This document shows, piece by piece, positions 28,613 through 37,871 of a stretch of 64,000 nucleotides of DNA. A program made the translations under genes and the position numbers. The notes under the pieces were generated by a model. That model had not been told where the DNA came from. It saw only the letters and a list, made by a program, of their open reading frames with translations, and made no database searches. Each line of letters begins with the position of its first letter. Positions within the stretch are counted from its first letter, which is position 1. The DNA comes from an uncultured Lachnospiraceae bacterium (lineage in GTDB: Bacteria; Bacillota; Clostridia; Lachnospirales; Lachnospiraceae): NCBI GenBank assembly GCA_934351925.1, contig CAKRJT010000004.1, positions 62,001-126,000 on the forward strand. Direction: 5' to 3'.

Positions 28613-30364
28613 ATGAAGAAAACAACTCTTCAGAAGTCAGTTGCAGTTGCTCTTACAGGAGCAATGGTAATCGGCGCATTGACAGGCTGTAATTCCAACA
28701 CAGCTAACAACAATACTGAGACAACCTCAAAGGCACCTGAGACAACAACACAGGGCAGCAAGACAGAGGAGACCTCAAAGGCACCTGAGGAGACATCCAA
28801 GTCGGATTCAAGCACAGTTGCAGGCGTAGATGGCTGGGAGCCATTCGCAGAGAACGTAACAATCAAGATTCCTGTATACGACAGAGGTAAGGAAGGCGTT
28901 CCACCTGTAACAGACAACTACTGGACAAAGTGGATCCAGGAGAACTTCGGTGATAAGTACAACATCACAGTACAGTTCGAGGCTATTCCTAGAGGAGATG
29001 TTCTCAACGCTTACACACTCTTAGCAGTTGGTGGAGATCTTCCTACAATCCTTATGGAGTACGATTATCCTAAGCTTGCTCAGTGGGTTGACGACGGATA
29101 CCTTACAGAGTACAGCCTTGATGAGTTCGCTCAGATAGCTCCTACATATTATCAGAGAATGGTTGACAACAACCAGCTTGAGTACACAGAACTCAACGGT
29201 ACTACATACTTTGCACTTGCAGAGAGACCTTACTACAACACTAACTACACATACATCACATGGGTACGTATGGACTGGTTAGAGCAGGTTGGTTATGATC
29301 ATGTTCCTGCTACTCGTGCTGAGTACCTTGATGCTATGCAGAAGATTAAGGATGCAGGCATCTGCGAGTATCCTGGCGGCGGTTCTATGATTTCCGGTAC
29401 AGCAGGTGTTGACCAGAACTATGTATACAGAGATCTTGACAACATGACAGGTGAGGAGTGGGCTATGTACGGCGATTACGCTATCCCTGCTCTTTCATGG
29501 GAGCCACAGCACAAGCTTCTCCAGTTTGCTAACGAGGACTATAATCTCGGTATAACAAACCCTGAGTTCTATTCATTAACAGCTGAGGATGCTACAGCAG
29601 CATTCGTATCCGGCAACCAGTATTCATGGAGCGGATATATTTCAGGTACAATGGATACACTTGTTTCCTTCTATGAGCAGAATCCGGATGCTAAGCTTGC
29701 AGTTGCAGTTCAGTCACTTGAGGAGGATACAGAGGCTGGCACAGTTCCTGCATTCCGTTCTAACAACCCATTCGGTATGATGATAGGCTTCTCATCACAG
29801 GCTTCTGAGGATCAGATTAAGGCTGCTATGATGTACATGGAGTGGATGACACTTGAGGATAACCTCTTCACAATGCAGTGGGGTGTTGAGGGCGAGAACT
29901 TCACATATGGTGATGACGGACTTCCTGTATCAGTTGCAAATTACAGCGGTGACTATACACAGGGCTTCAACAACTCTAAGGATTACTGGTGTGTAACAAC
30001 AGAGGCAAGAACAGCAGGTACAATCGAGGATGTTATTAAGGCAGCTTCACCTGTAGGTCTTCCTCAGGACTTCACACAGGATATCATTGACAACTACTAC
30101 AATCAGGTTGCAGCAGCAGAGAAGGGCTGGGTAATTCCTGACTGTATGTTCGCAAGAGTAATTTCATCTGTATCAGAGTATCAGCAGACATTACTTGATA
30201 AGTATGCTGAGTACAGAACACAGCTTACAACATGTGCTCCTGCAGATTTCGAGGATCTCTATGCTAAGTATGCTCAGGAGTACTTAGATGCAGGATACAA
30301 GGATATCGCTGATGAGAGACTTCAGGCTTACGAGGATGGATATTCATCAAAGCTTGATAAGTAA
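28613..30364 (+). CDS. Extracellular solute-binding lipoprotein of the RG-I ABC importer
   Basis: This 583-residue protein has a strong AAAGGAGG site. It carries a lipoprotein signal with lipobox LTGC and acylated Cys26, a Thr/Ser/Glu-rich linker to about residue 70, then a large class-F-like sugar-binding fold (PVYDRGKEGVPPVTDNYWTK, a typical start for the LplA/YtcQ family). It captures oligosaccharides outside the membrane and hands them to the two permeases. Context predicts rhamnogalacturonan-type ligands. Codons are noticeably biased to frequent ones (ACA, CTT, AAG), consistent with high expression. A terminator follows at 30390. Confidence 0.93.
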   Translation: MKKTTLQKSVAVALTGAMVIGALTGCNSNTANNNTETTSKAPETTTQGSKTEETSKAPEETSKSDSSTVAGVDGWEPFAENVTIKIPVYDRGKEGVPPVTDNYWTKWIQENFGDKYNITVQFEAIPRGDVLNAYTLLAVGGDLPTILMEYDYPKLAQWVDDGYLTEYSLDEFAQIAPTYYQRMVDNNQLEYTELNGTTYFALAERPYYNTNYTYITWVRMDWLEQVGYDHVPATRAEYLDAMQKIKDAGICEYPGGGSMISGTAGVDQNYVYRDLDNMTGEEWAMYGDYAIPALSWEPQHKLLQFANEDYNLGITNPEFYSLTAEDATAAFVSGNQYSWSGYISGTMDTLVSFYEQNPDAKLAVAVQSLEEDTEAGTVPAFRSNNPFGMMIGFSSQASEDQIKAAMMYMEWMTLEDNLFTMQWGVEGENFTYGDDGLPVSVANYSGDYTQGFNNSKDYWCVTTEARTAGTIEDVIKAASPVGLPQDFTQDIIDNYYNQVAAAEKGWVIPDCMFARVISSVSEYQQTLLDKYAEYRTQLTTCAPADFEDLYAKYAQEYLDAGYKDIADERLQAYEDGYSSKLDK

Positions 30365-30389
30365 TTAAGAATTACTGATTAATTATTTG

Positions 30390-30420
30390 CAGCCCCCGGG
30401 GTAACTTGGGGGCTGTATTT
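30390..30420 (+). terminator. Terminator after solute-binding protein gene
   Basis: CAGCCCCC pairs with GGGGGCTG over a roughly 10-nt loop, followed by TATTT. The short T-run suggests partial read-through to GH105 and GH112. Confidence 0.65.
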
Positions 30421-30503
30421 AAGAAAAAAATGAATTGTGGGAGCGTGCAGTGAGAGGTCATTCCATATCATAAAAATATCATATAGACCAAAGTATATAT
30501 GTA

Positions 30504-30534
30504 GCATACAAAACAGAATGAATGTTTTGCATGC
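30504..30534. promoter_or_regulatory. Imperfect inverted repeat upstream of GH105, possible operator
   Basis: GCATACAAAACA and TGTTTTGCATGC are inverted arms (11 of 12 match) around a 7-nt spacer. A related CTTTGCATGCTAT copy lies about 30 bp further downstream. A binding site is inferred only. Confidence 0.35.
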
Positions 30535-30660
30535 ATAGGATTTTGTGTATGCAACGGGGGGCTTTGCATGCTATGTATATATGAAGATACAGATGGTTCT
30601 CGTGTATACAGAATATAATTGAACGAAATGCACATCACTCATAGGAACAGGAGGAATAAT

Positions 30661-31713
30661 ATGCTTAAGCTCGAGTATGACAAGAAAGAGATTGAAGAGG
30701 TTATTGATAAAATAGTTAAAAAGACCATGAACATGGATCTTACATGGGACTGGCCATGCGGAGTTGCCTACTACGGAATCGGAGAGGCATATGAAAAGAC
30801 AGGAAAAAAGGAATATCTTGACCTTTTAAAGGACAGGGTTGATGAGCTCATCGACCTGGGACTTCCTAAGGTATGGACTGTGAATGCCTGTGCTATGGGA
30901 CACTGCCTCATCACACTCTACAAAGCAACAGGCGAGGAGAAGTACCATGAGTTACTCATGAGCAAGATACATTATATCCAGAAGGATGCCCTTCGTTTTG
31001 CGGACAATGTTCTCCAGCATACGGTATCAGCCAACAATGACTTCCCTGAGCAGTGCTGGTGCGATACATTGTTCATGGCAGCTTTCCTCCTTCTCAGAGT
31101 GGGAGTTATGGAGAAAAATCAGGAGATGATAGATGACGCGCTCAACCAGTATTACTGGCACATCAAGTATCTTCAGAATCCAAGCAGCGGTCTGTGGTAC
31201 CATGGCTATGACAATATAGCAGGCGACCATATGTCAGGCATCTATTGGGGCAGAGCCAATGCGTGGGCAGCCTTCACGATGTCACAGGTTGGCGGAATTC
31301 TTCCGGAATGCTATCTCTATCCTAAGTTTATTGATGTTGCAGGCTCACTCAATGAGCAGCTCGCAGCACTCAAGACCTATCAGACAGAGAACGGTCTCTG
31401 GAGAACAGTCGTTGATGACCCTGAGTCATATGAGGAGGTATCCGCATCCGCAGGTATTGCGGCAGCCATGCTCACAAGAGGAAATCCTCTTCACAGCAAG
31501 TATATAAACAAGTCTATAAAGGGACTTCTGGCCAATGTCAGCGAGGACGGAAAGGTTATGAATGTTTCCGGAGGCACTGCTGTAATGAGAGACAAGGAGG
31601 GCTACAGGGGAATTCCTAAGTCATATATTCAGGGCTGGGGACAGGGACTTGCACTCGCATTCTTTTCGGAGCTTCTTGTTTCAGGCGATATCGAGAAGGA
31701 CGGAGCACTTTAA
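30661..31713 (+). CDS. GH105 unsaturated rhamnogalacturonyl hydrolase
   Basis: This gives 350 residues from the ATG at 30661, preceded by CAGGAGG. It is an (alpha/alpha)6 barrel of the GH88/GH105 type. The motif WCDTLFMA contains Asp135, matching the catalytic aspartate region (W-x-D-x-x-FM) of YteR/YesR. Other family features are YHGYDN, GRANAWAAFTM and YIQGWGQGLALAF. These cytoplasmic enzymes hydrate and split the 4,5-unsaturated galacturonate that lyases leave on RG-I disaccharides, freeing rhamnose. There is no signal peptide. It lies between the binding protein and GH112, fitting import of unsaturated RG-I oligomers. Confidence 0.93.
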   Translation: MLKLEYDKKEIEEVIDKIVKKTMNMDLTWDWPCGVAYYGIGEAYEKTGKKEYLDLLKDRVDELIDLGLPKVWTVNACAMGHCLITLYKATGEEKYHELLMSKIHYIQKDALRFADNVLQHTVSANNDFPEQCWCDTLFMAAFLLLRVGVMEKNQEMIDDALNQYYWHIKYLQNPSSGLWYHGYDNIAGDHMSGIYWGRANAWAAFTMSQVGGILPECYLYPKFIDVAGSLNEQLAALKTYQTENGLWRTVVDDPESYEEVSASAGIAAAMLTRGNPLHSKYINKSIKGLLANVSEDGKVMNVSGGTAVMRDKEGYRGIPKSYIQGWGQGLALAFFSELLVSGDIEKDGAL

Positions 31714-31804
31714 AACATTATAACAAGCAGGTAATTATTAATTGGTGGTAAAGTTACTTTGCCACCAATACATTTATAAATATGAGATTTTGGAGGAAAA
31801 ACAC

Positions 31805-33952
31805 ATGTCAGCACAGAAAGGTGGATTTACACTTCCCGGAGAGTCAGGCTATGAGAAGCTTACCCTTAAAATGGCAGAGAAGTGGGGAGCAGACGTTATA
31901 AGAGACAGCGATGGAACTGTTCTCTCGGATGAGATTTTGAATGCCGGATATGGAATTTATTCAACAATTTGTATTATTCGTGACCATAATGAGTGGGCAA
32001 AGAAGAATATGGATAAGCTTCAGCAGACTTTTCTCATGACTCAGCCTATCGTGGCAGATTGCGATACACTTACGGTTGAGCTTATGAAGGACTTCTTTGC
32101 GGAGCAGTTCTCCATAAATGAGAGCGAGGATTCCCTCAAGTACTGGCAGGTATACGACAGAACCACCGACACTCTGGTTGACAGGGAGCACTGGAGCTAT
32201 GCTGACGGAAAGGTTACAATAAAGGGAATTACACCTTGGCATAAGTACACTGTCAGCTTCATGGCTTACCGTATATGGGAAGAGATTTCCATGTACAATC
32301 ACACCACGAACAATTGGACAAAGGAGCACCTCATGCAGATTGACCCTAGACATGAGGCTACGAGAGAGTATATGCTCAGTTGGATGAGGAACTGGTGTGA
32401 GACTCACCCGGATACCACTGTTGTGCGTTTTACTTCCATGTTCTATAACTTTGTATGGATTTGGGGAAGCAGCGAGAGAAACAGAAATCTCTTCTCAGAC
32501 TGGGGTTCCTACGATTTCACGGTCAGCCCGCTGGCTCTGGATGAGTTCGCAAAGAAGTATGGCTACAGCCTTACTGCTGAGGATTTTATTAATCAGGGCA
32601 AGCTTCATGTAACTCATATGGTAGGGACAAAGCAGAAGGCGGACTGGATGGAGTTCGTCAATGATTTCGTTATCCGGTTCGGCAGACAGCTTGTGGACAT
32701 TGTTCACGAGTATGGCAAGAAAGCTTATGTATTCTACGACGACAGTTGGGTAGGAATTGAACCATACAACGGCAGATTTAAGGAGTTCGGCTTCGACGGA
32801 CTTATCAAGTGTGTATTCTCAGGCTATGAGGCAAGACTCTGCTCGGGAGTTGATGTTCCTACGCATGAGCTTAGACTTCACCCGTACCTTTTCCCAGTGG
32901 GACTTGGCGGTGCACCAACCTTCATGGAGGGCGGCAATCCTACACTCGATGCAAAGAAGTACTGGAACAGCGTAAGAAGAGCGCTTTTAAGACAGCCTGT
33001 CGACAGAATAGGACTTGGCGGCTATCTTCACCTGGTTGAGCCGTTCCCTGATTTCTGTGATTACATAGAGAAGGTTTCGGACGAGTTCAGAACCGTTAAA
33101 TCCTTCCACGCACAGGGAGCACCTTTGTCAATAAAGACTAAGGTTGCAGTGCTTCACAGTTGGGGCAGGCTCCGTTCGTGGACGCTCTCAGGACATTTCC
33201 ATGAGACCTACATGAATGATCTTATACATATCAATGAGTCACTCTCGGGTCTTCCTGTTGATGTATCTTTTATCAGCTTTGAGGACGTGAAGGCCGGCGC
33301 ATTGAAGGATGTTGATGTGGTTATCAACGCAGGCTATGCCGGAAGTGCATGGAGCGGTGGTGACAACTGGAAGGACGAGGAGGTTGTATCAAAGCTCACG
33401 GAGTGGGTATACAACGGCGGAACCTTCATTGGTGTCGACGAGCCATCTGCGGTTGCGGGCTATGACACATACTTCAGAATGGCGCATGTTCTTGGCATCG
33501 ACGAGGACACTGGCGCGAGAATATGTCACGGCAAGTGGCAGTACGAGGTACAACCTGTTGACGGACTCATGCCTGAGGGAAGCAGCATAAAGGGCAGAAG
33601 CGGTCTCTACCTAACGGACGGCAAGGCAAGAGTTGTCGCAGAGGCGGATGGAGCACCTGCAATGACAATCAACGATTTCGGCAAGGGCAAGGGAATTTAT
33701 ATGTCCCACTACAACATCAGCCTTGAGAACACAAGAATGTTGTTCAACACCATTCTTCTTGCAGGCGGCGAGGCTCTTGACGGCGATTATATCACCGATA
33801 ACCCATACACAGAGTGCGCTTACTATCCTGCAAGCAATATGCTTGTAATCATCAACAACAGCGGAGAGACCCAGACCGCCAACGTAAAGACAGAGGCCGG
33901 AATCAAGACCGCCACCCTCGAAGCCTACGACACCGCTATTATCCGGATGTAG
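31805..33952 (+). CDS. GH112 beta-galactoside phosphorylase (galacto-N-biose or galactosyl-rhamnose type)
   Basis: This gives 715 residues; the ATG at 31805 has TTGGAGG upstream, better than the ATG at 31742. Nearly the whole length matches GH112: GGFTLPGESGYEKLTLKMAE at the N-terminus, VRFTSMFYNFVWIWGSSER, VFYDDSWVGIEPYNGRF in the barrel (likely active-site Asp region), and LGGAPTFMEGGNP. GH112 enzymes phosphorolyse a terminal beta-galactosyl bond to give alpha-galactose-1-phosphate, acting on lacto-N-biose/galacto-N-biose or on Gal-beta-1,4-rhamnose. With GH105 and the CE12 esterase, the rhamnose substrate from RG-I galactan branches is more likely here. That choice is inference; residue-level specificity was not tested. 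Confidence 0.9.
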   Translation: MSAQKGGFTLPGESGYEKLTLKMAEKWGADVIRDSDGTVLSDEILNAGYGIYSTICIIRDHNEWAKKNMDKLQQTFLMTQPIVADCDTLTVELMKDFFAEQFSINESEDSLKYWQVYDRTTDTLVDREHWSYADGKVTIKGITPWHKYTVSFMAYRIWEEISMYNHTTNNWTKEHLMQIDPRHEATREYMLSWMRNWCETHPDTTVVRFTSMFYNFVWIWGSSERNRNLFSDWGSYDFTVSPLALDEFAKKYGYSLTAEDFINQGKLHVTHMVGTKQKADWMEFVNDFVIRFGRQLVDIVHEYGKKAYVFYDDSWVGIEPYNGRFKEFGFDGLIKCVFSGYEARLCSGVDVPTHELRLHPYLFPVGLGGAPTFMEGGNPTLDAKKYWNSVRRALLRQPVDRIGLGGYLHLVEPFPDFCDYIEKVSDEFRTVKSFHAQGAPLSIKTKVAVLHSWGRLRSWTLSGHFHETYMNDLIHINESLSGLPVDVSFISFEDVKAGALKDVDVVINAGYAGSAWSGGDNWKDEEVVSKLTEWVYNGGTFIGVDEPSAVAGYDTYFRMAHVLGIDEDTGARICHGKWQYEVQPVDGLMPEGSSIKGRSGLYLTDGKARVVAEADGAPAMTINDFGKGKGIYMSHYNISLENTRMLFNTILLAGGEALDGDYITDNPYTECAYYPASNMLVIINNSGETQTANVKTEAGIKTATLEAYDTAIIRM

Positions 33953-34051
33953 AAGCAGGAGAAGTAGAAATAAGTTGTTCCCGTTTGGTATTTTTTTCAG
34001 ATTTCCAAATAAAGGAACAGCACAATCTCATATATAAATAGGTATAAACAT

Positions 34052-34100
34052 ATCCCCGGTTCAGTATAAGCAGATTATACAAGCCGGGGATTATTTTTTA
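34052..34100 (+). terminator. Terminator after GH112 gene
   Basis: ATCCCCGG pairs with CCGGGGAT over a roughly 24-nt loop, followed by a T-rich run. Confidence 0.75.
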
Positions 34101-34325
34101 TTTTATTTTGGTTCATTGTCAGTGCTTAGTGTGGTATCTGTTTAGCCTCACTGTCAATAACTGGCTGGTATCCCTCTGATGCCGCCCATTGTCGTGTATA
34201 AAGTGATTTAATTCTTTTGTGTTATATACAATGCATCAAATATAATACGGTAGGTGCGAAGCATATCTGAAACCCTTTGACAATATACAATGTAAGTTAT
34301 ATATTATTAAGAGTAATAAATAAGT

Positions 34326-34526
34326 AGTTGAGGAACTTGGGCTTTAAACTGAACAGTTGAGAAATTTTACTATATTGCAAGCCGGGTGCTTTGCAGCCAT
34401 CGGCGTTTAGCGGCTGTATTTTAGCCGCTTATGCGCCGCTATGTGCTGCAACGCAACGGGAGTGTGCCCGGCGGCAATATAGCAAAATTTCTCAACGTCC
34501 GTTGGACACATCTAAGTTCCCAACTT
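34326..34526. repeat. ~200-bp imperfect palindrome, MITE-like or structured RNA
   Basis: The whole segment folds on itself. The inner stem is AGCGGCT (34409-34415) against AGCCGCT (34423-34429), then CGGCG/CGCCG, GCAGC/GCTGC and CCGGG/CCCGG. Next comes a 23-bp arm (34356-34378 against 34474-34496) with 22 matches. After an unpaired stretch, the outer AGTTGAGGAACTT and AAGTTCCCAACTT arms pair. The mid-section is GC-rich in AT-rich surroundings and no T-run follows. It ends 33 bp before the HIT gene. No second copy was seen in this window. Transposition remnant and non-coding RNA are both possible. Confidence 0.75.
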
Positions 34527-34559
34527 CGTAAACCGCAATAATTACTTGGAGGTTCTAAC

Positions 34560-34988
34560 ATGGAAAAGGATACAAGCTGTGCATACTGCATGGAGGGCGA
34601 GTTGGTCGCAAAATTTGGAATTAAGATATGTGAGATGGATACCTGTAAGGTATATTTATTTAAAGAGCAGAGTCACCCGGGAAGAGTCATTCTTGCACAC
34701 AAGAAGCATGTCGGAGATATGACAGAGCTTACCGCAGAGGAGAGAGCAGCATATTTTGAGGACATTGCGAAGGTTTCTTCGGTGCTTCAGAAGCTTTTTA
34801 ACCCTCAGAAGATTAATTATGGAGCATATGGTGACACAGGTCATCATCTTCATTTTCATCTCGTGCCTAAGTATAAGGATGAGTTTGAATGGGGCGGCGT
34901 ATTTCTTATGAATCCGGATAAGAAGTATCTTACAGAGGCTGAGTATGCGGATATGGCTGCTAAGATTAAGGCAGGAATTGAGGCATAG
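34560..34988 (+). CDS. HIT-family nucleotide hydrolase/transferase
   Basis: This 142-residue protein has CTTGGAGG before its ATG. The histidine triad is seen as HLHFHLVPK near residues 99-107, giving H-x-H-x-H. An N-terminal C-x2-C (CAYC, residues 7-10) may bind zinc, as in many HIT proteins. Members hydrolyse or transfer nucleotides from AMP-linked substrates such as adenosine phosphoramidate or dinucleotide polyphosphates. The physiological substrate is not determined by sequence. It lies right after the 200-bp palindrome and 31 bp before the AAA ATPase gene, so the two may be co-transcribed. Confidence 0.92.
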   Translation: MEKDTSCAYCMEGELVAKFGIKICEMDTCKVYLFKEQSHPGRVILAHKKHVGDMTELTAEERAAYFEDIAKVSSVLQKLFNPQKINYGAYGDTGHHLHFHLVPKYKDEFEWGGVFLMNPDKKYLTEAEYADMAAKIKAGIEA

Positions 34989-35019
34989 TATTTTTTAGAG
35001 CTGAGAAATGGGGTTGGGT

Positions 35020-36372
35020 ATGTCAGATATAAAAGCACAGGTTGAAGAGTGCCTTAAACAGGCGGAGGAGATTGAACGTGCCGGAGTTATAAAGGATAAG
35101 CTTAATACGACATTCCGTGAAAATCTGAGATATGAATTCTTGAAGTTTCTGGTTTATCTCAGTGATGGGGACGGATATGTTGATCAGAAGGAGATTGCAT
35201 TTATCAACAGCACACTTGGATATCGTATGACGGAGGGGCAGATAAAGTCCATAATGTTTTACGACAAGCTTCATGATGAAGCCTACACGAAAAAGGTTCC
35301 GTTTGCACTCAAGGGATTTGTTCTATGTGATGCGGGAAGGAAGCTCGGTGACGACAAGAAGAGAGCGAATAATCTTGTCAATACGTTCCGTGCACTGGGG
35401 CAGGAGTTCGTCGCATGCAATGATGTGACCAGTGAGCAGGAAGTGAAGATGCTGACGGATTATATTGCCATTATGGAGAAGTTCCTGAAGGAGTATGGTC
35501 TGTATGACTCGAAACTGTCGGTTAAAACACAGAAGGCAAAGAAACGTTCTGTCGATGAGGTGTTAGAGGAACTTAACCAGCTTGTCGGTCTTGACGGCGT
35601 GAAGCAGGAGGTCAACAGCCTTGTCAATCTGCTCCGCATACAGAAGCTGCGTGAGGAGAAGGGCATGAAACAGCCGAATGTATCGAAGCACCTTGTGTTT
35701 TCGGGAAATCCCGGAACAGGAAAGACTACCGTGGCGCGTATGCTCGCTGATATATATAATGCACTTGGAATACTGTCCGGAGGACAGCTTGTTGAGGTGG
35801 ACCGCTCGGGTCTTGTAAGCGGTTATATAGGTCAGACCGCAACGAAGGTCAACGGTGTTGTGGAGCAGGCACTTGGAGGAATACTGTTCATAGATGAGGC
35901 GTATACTCTAACGGCTAACAAGGGCGAGGGGGACTTTGGCCAGGAAGCGGTTGATACGCTCCTGAAGGCGATGGAGGACAACAGGGATAACCTTGTCGTT
36001 ATCGTTGCGGGTTATCCTGACCTCATGGACGAGTTCCTAAGCTCGAATCCCGGACTTCGATCACGTTTTAACAAGTTCATTTTCTTTGATGATTATAAGG
36101 CCGATGAATTATTTGAGATACTTCTTGGAATGGCAAAGAAGCAGGATTATGTGCTGTCCGAGGATGCGAAGATAAAGGCAAAAGAATATTTTGTGCAGGC
36201 TTGTGAAAACAAGACAGAGAATTTTGCCAATGCAAGAGAGGCAAGAAACTATTTTGAGAAAGCTGTTTCAAAGCAGGCTACAAGACTTGTCAAGAATATA
36301 GGTTCAATAGATGAACAGATGCTTTTGACCATAGAGGCGGAAGATTTGGAAAATTTTGTGAGCGTGAGCTAG
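35020..36372 (+). CDS. CbbX/SpoVK-like AAA ATPase with N-terminal TerB-like domain
   Basis: This gives about 450 residues. Residues ~35-165 form an acidic helical domain (FLVYLSDGDGYVDQKEIAFI) resembling TerB. A central linker leads to an AAA+ domain: VDEVLEELNQLVGLDGVKQE, Walker A GNPGTGKT (229-236), Walker B ILFIDEAYTL (about 288-297), sensor 1 VIVAGYPDLMDEFL, and RSRFNKFIFF. The AAA part matches CbbX/CfxQ/SpoVK proteins, which remodel protein partners; in spore formers some are sporulation-linked. The partner here is unknown. A start at 35008 is also possible as neither site has a strong ribosome sequence. It follows the HIT gene closely. Confidence 0.85.
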   Translation: MSDIKAQVEECLKQAEEIERAGVIKDKLNTTFRENLRYEFLKFLVYLSDGDGYVDQKEIAFINSTLGYRMTEGQIKSIMFYDKLHDEAYTKKVPFALKGFVLCDAGRKLGDDKKRANNLVNTFRALGQEFVACNDVTSEQEVKMLTDYIAIMEKFLKEYGLYDSKLSVKTQKAKKRSVDEVLEELNQLVGLDGVKQEVNSLVNLLRIQKLREEKGMKQPNVSKHLVFSGNPGTGKTTVARMLADIYNALGILSGGQLVEVDRSGLVSGYIGQTATKVNGVVEQALGGILFIDEAYTLTANKGEGDFGQEAVDTLLKAMEDNRDNLVVIVAGYPDLMDEFLSSNPGLRSRFNKFIFFDDYKADELFEILLGMAKKQDYVLSEDAKIKAKEYFVQACENKTENFANAREARNYFEKAVSKQATRLVKNIGSIDEQMLLTIEAEDLENFVSVS

Positions 36373-36444
36373 GGCATAAGCTATTTGGTGAAAAAATTGT
36401 GAACTTTGTGGATTTGCTTTACTTTTGCATATAAAGTATGATAT

Positions 36445-36492
36445 AACTAAATAGCTGTCGTGGTCTGACAGCTATTTAGTTTCTTATTTTTA
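36445..36492 (+). terminator. Strong terminator-like hairpin after AAA ATPase gene
   Basis: AACTAAATAGCTGTC pairs perfectly over 15 bp with GACAGCTATTTAGTT around a 7-nt loop, followed by a T-rich run. Confidence 0.75.
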
Positions 36493-36534
36493 TTAAGTTA
36501 TTTTCCTGATAAGGGGAAGAAGTGGAGGAATATA

Positions 36535-37716
36535 GTGAAAAAGAGAGTATTAGCACTTGTGCTTGCAGGAACAATGGTTTTCGGACTCACAGCCTGCAAT
36601 AAGAGTGGAAACAATGAGACAACAACAAGCGAGACAACAACAGTTGAGGGTGATACATCAGCAGCCGAGACAACGACAGAGGCACAGCCGGTTGTACAGA
36701 CAACAGCGGTTACTGATTACAGCCAGTATGTTACACTTGGCGATTATACTAACCTTGATATAGAGGTTGATGCAGCAGTGGTTACAGATACACAGATCCA
36801 GAACAGAAAGGATCAGATAGTGAATTACTATAATACCTATGTTCTTGAAGGAGAGCATATTACAGAGGGAACAACTGCGGATGGAGATGTAATTAATCTT
36901 GATTACAGCGGACTCCTTGATGGAACTGCATTTGACGGCGGCACAGCTACATCACAGTCATATACTGTTGGTTCGGGCAGTTTTATACCGGATCTTGATA
37001 CACAGCTTGCAGGGCTTGAGGTTGGTAAGGAGTATGAGCTTAAGTGCACATTTCCTGAAGACTATAAGGTTAACCCTGATCTTGCAGGCAAGGAAGTTAC
37101 ATTCGTTGTCACTGTCAACTGGATTGAGGGTGAGAAGGATGAGCTTGAGTGGGGCGATGAGCTTGTGACAGCTTACACAAATGGCGAGTACACATCTGCT
37201 GATGAGTACGAGAATGACTTCACAAATGAGATGCTCACAGAGGCCCAGCAGAGCCAGCAGACCAACTATGAGAATGGGCTCTGGGATAAGGTTTCTGAGA
37301 ACAGTACCTTCAATTCATTGCCTGAGGAGAAGGTTGCAGGTATAGCTGATGATTACTACAGCTACTATGAGCAGTACTTCACATATTATGCATCACTTTA
37401 TGGTACTGATATGTCTAGCTTCCTTTCGTCAATGTATAACATGACAACTGACGATCTCACAACAGAGTGCCGTTCGATGGCGGAGAAAGAGGTTCAGTAT
37501 ATCATGCTTGCCTGCGAGATTTATAAGGATCTTGGAATGACATTATCTGATGAGGAGTACAATACAAGAGCGCAGCAGACAGCAACAGAGAATGGCTTTG
37601 AGTCTGCGGCGGCATTTATTGAGCAGTATGGTGAAGAGTATGTAAGAGAGAGCTTCATATTTGATATTGTAAGCGATTATCTTACAGAGAACAATAATAT
37701 GGTTGTATCCGAATAA
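36535..37716 (+). CDS. Secreted lipoprotein PPIase, FKBP domain with trigger-factor-like C-terminus
   Basis: This 393-residue protein starts at GTG, preceded by AGTGGAGG. Lipobox LTAC marks the lipoprotein cleavage site at about Cys21. A Thr/Glu-rich linker runs to about residue 60. An FKBP-type prolyl isomerase domain lies near 105-205 (GDVINLDYSGLLDGTAFDGG; FIPDLDTQLAGLEVG; FPEDY). The rest is helical and resembles the C-terminal chaperone domain of trigger factor (SMAEKEVQYIMLACEIYKDL). It should act outside the membrane, helping fold secreted proteins. It is flanked by hairpins on both sides and is therefore monocistronic. Confidence 0.9.
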   Translation: MKKRVLALVLAGTMVFGLTACNKSGNNETTTSETTTVEGDTSAAETTTEAQPVVQTTAVTDYSQYVTLGDYTNLDIEVDAAVVTDTQIQNRKDQIVNYYNTYVLEGEHITEGTTADGDVINLDYSGLLDGTAFDGGTATSQSYTVGSGSFIPDLDTQLAGLEVGKEYELKCTFPEDYKVNPDLAGKEVTFVVTVNWIEGEKDELEWGDELVTAYTNGEYTSADEYENDFTNEMLTEAQQSQQTNYENGLWDKVSENSTFNSLPEEKVAGIADDYYSYYEQYFTYYASLYGTDMSSFLSSMYNMTTDDLTTECRSMAEKEVQYIMLACEIYKDLGMTLSDEEYNTRAQQTATENGFESAAAFIEQYGEEYVRESFIFDIVSDYLTENNNMVVSE

Positions 37717-37736
37717 TTGAATTAATAAACGTGTTA

Positions 37737-37780
37737 AAACGGCGTCACATTAAGCTTTTAATGTGGCGCTGTTTATGTTA
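37737..37780 (+). terminator. Terminator after PPIase lipoprotein
   Basis: AAACGGCGTCACATTAA pairs with TTAATGTGGCGCTGTTT, with one or two G-T pairs, followed by T-rich sequence. Confidence 0.75.
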
Positions 37781-37871
37781 TACTTACTAAAATGAAGCTT
37801 AGGGCTGCAGGGAAGGTATTAAGTTTGGAAGTTTCGTTATCAAACTACCTGTTGGTGGAATGGAGGGTGTT

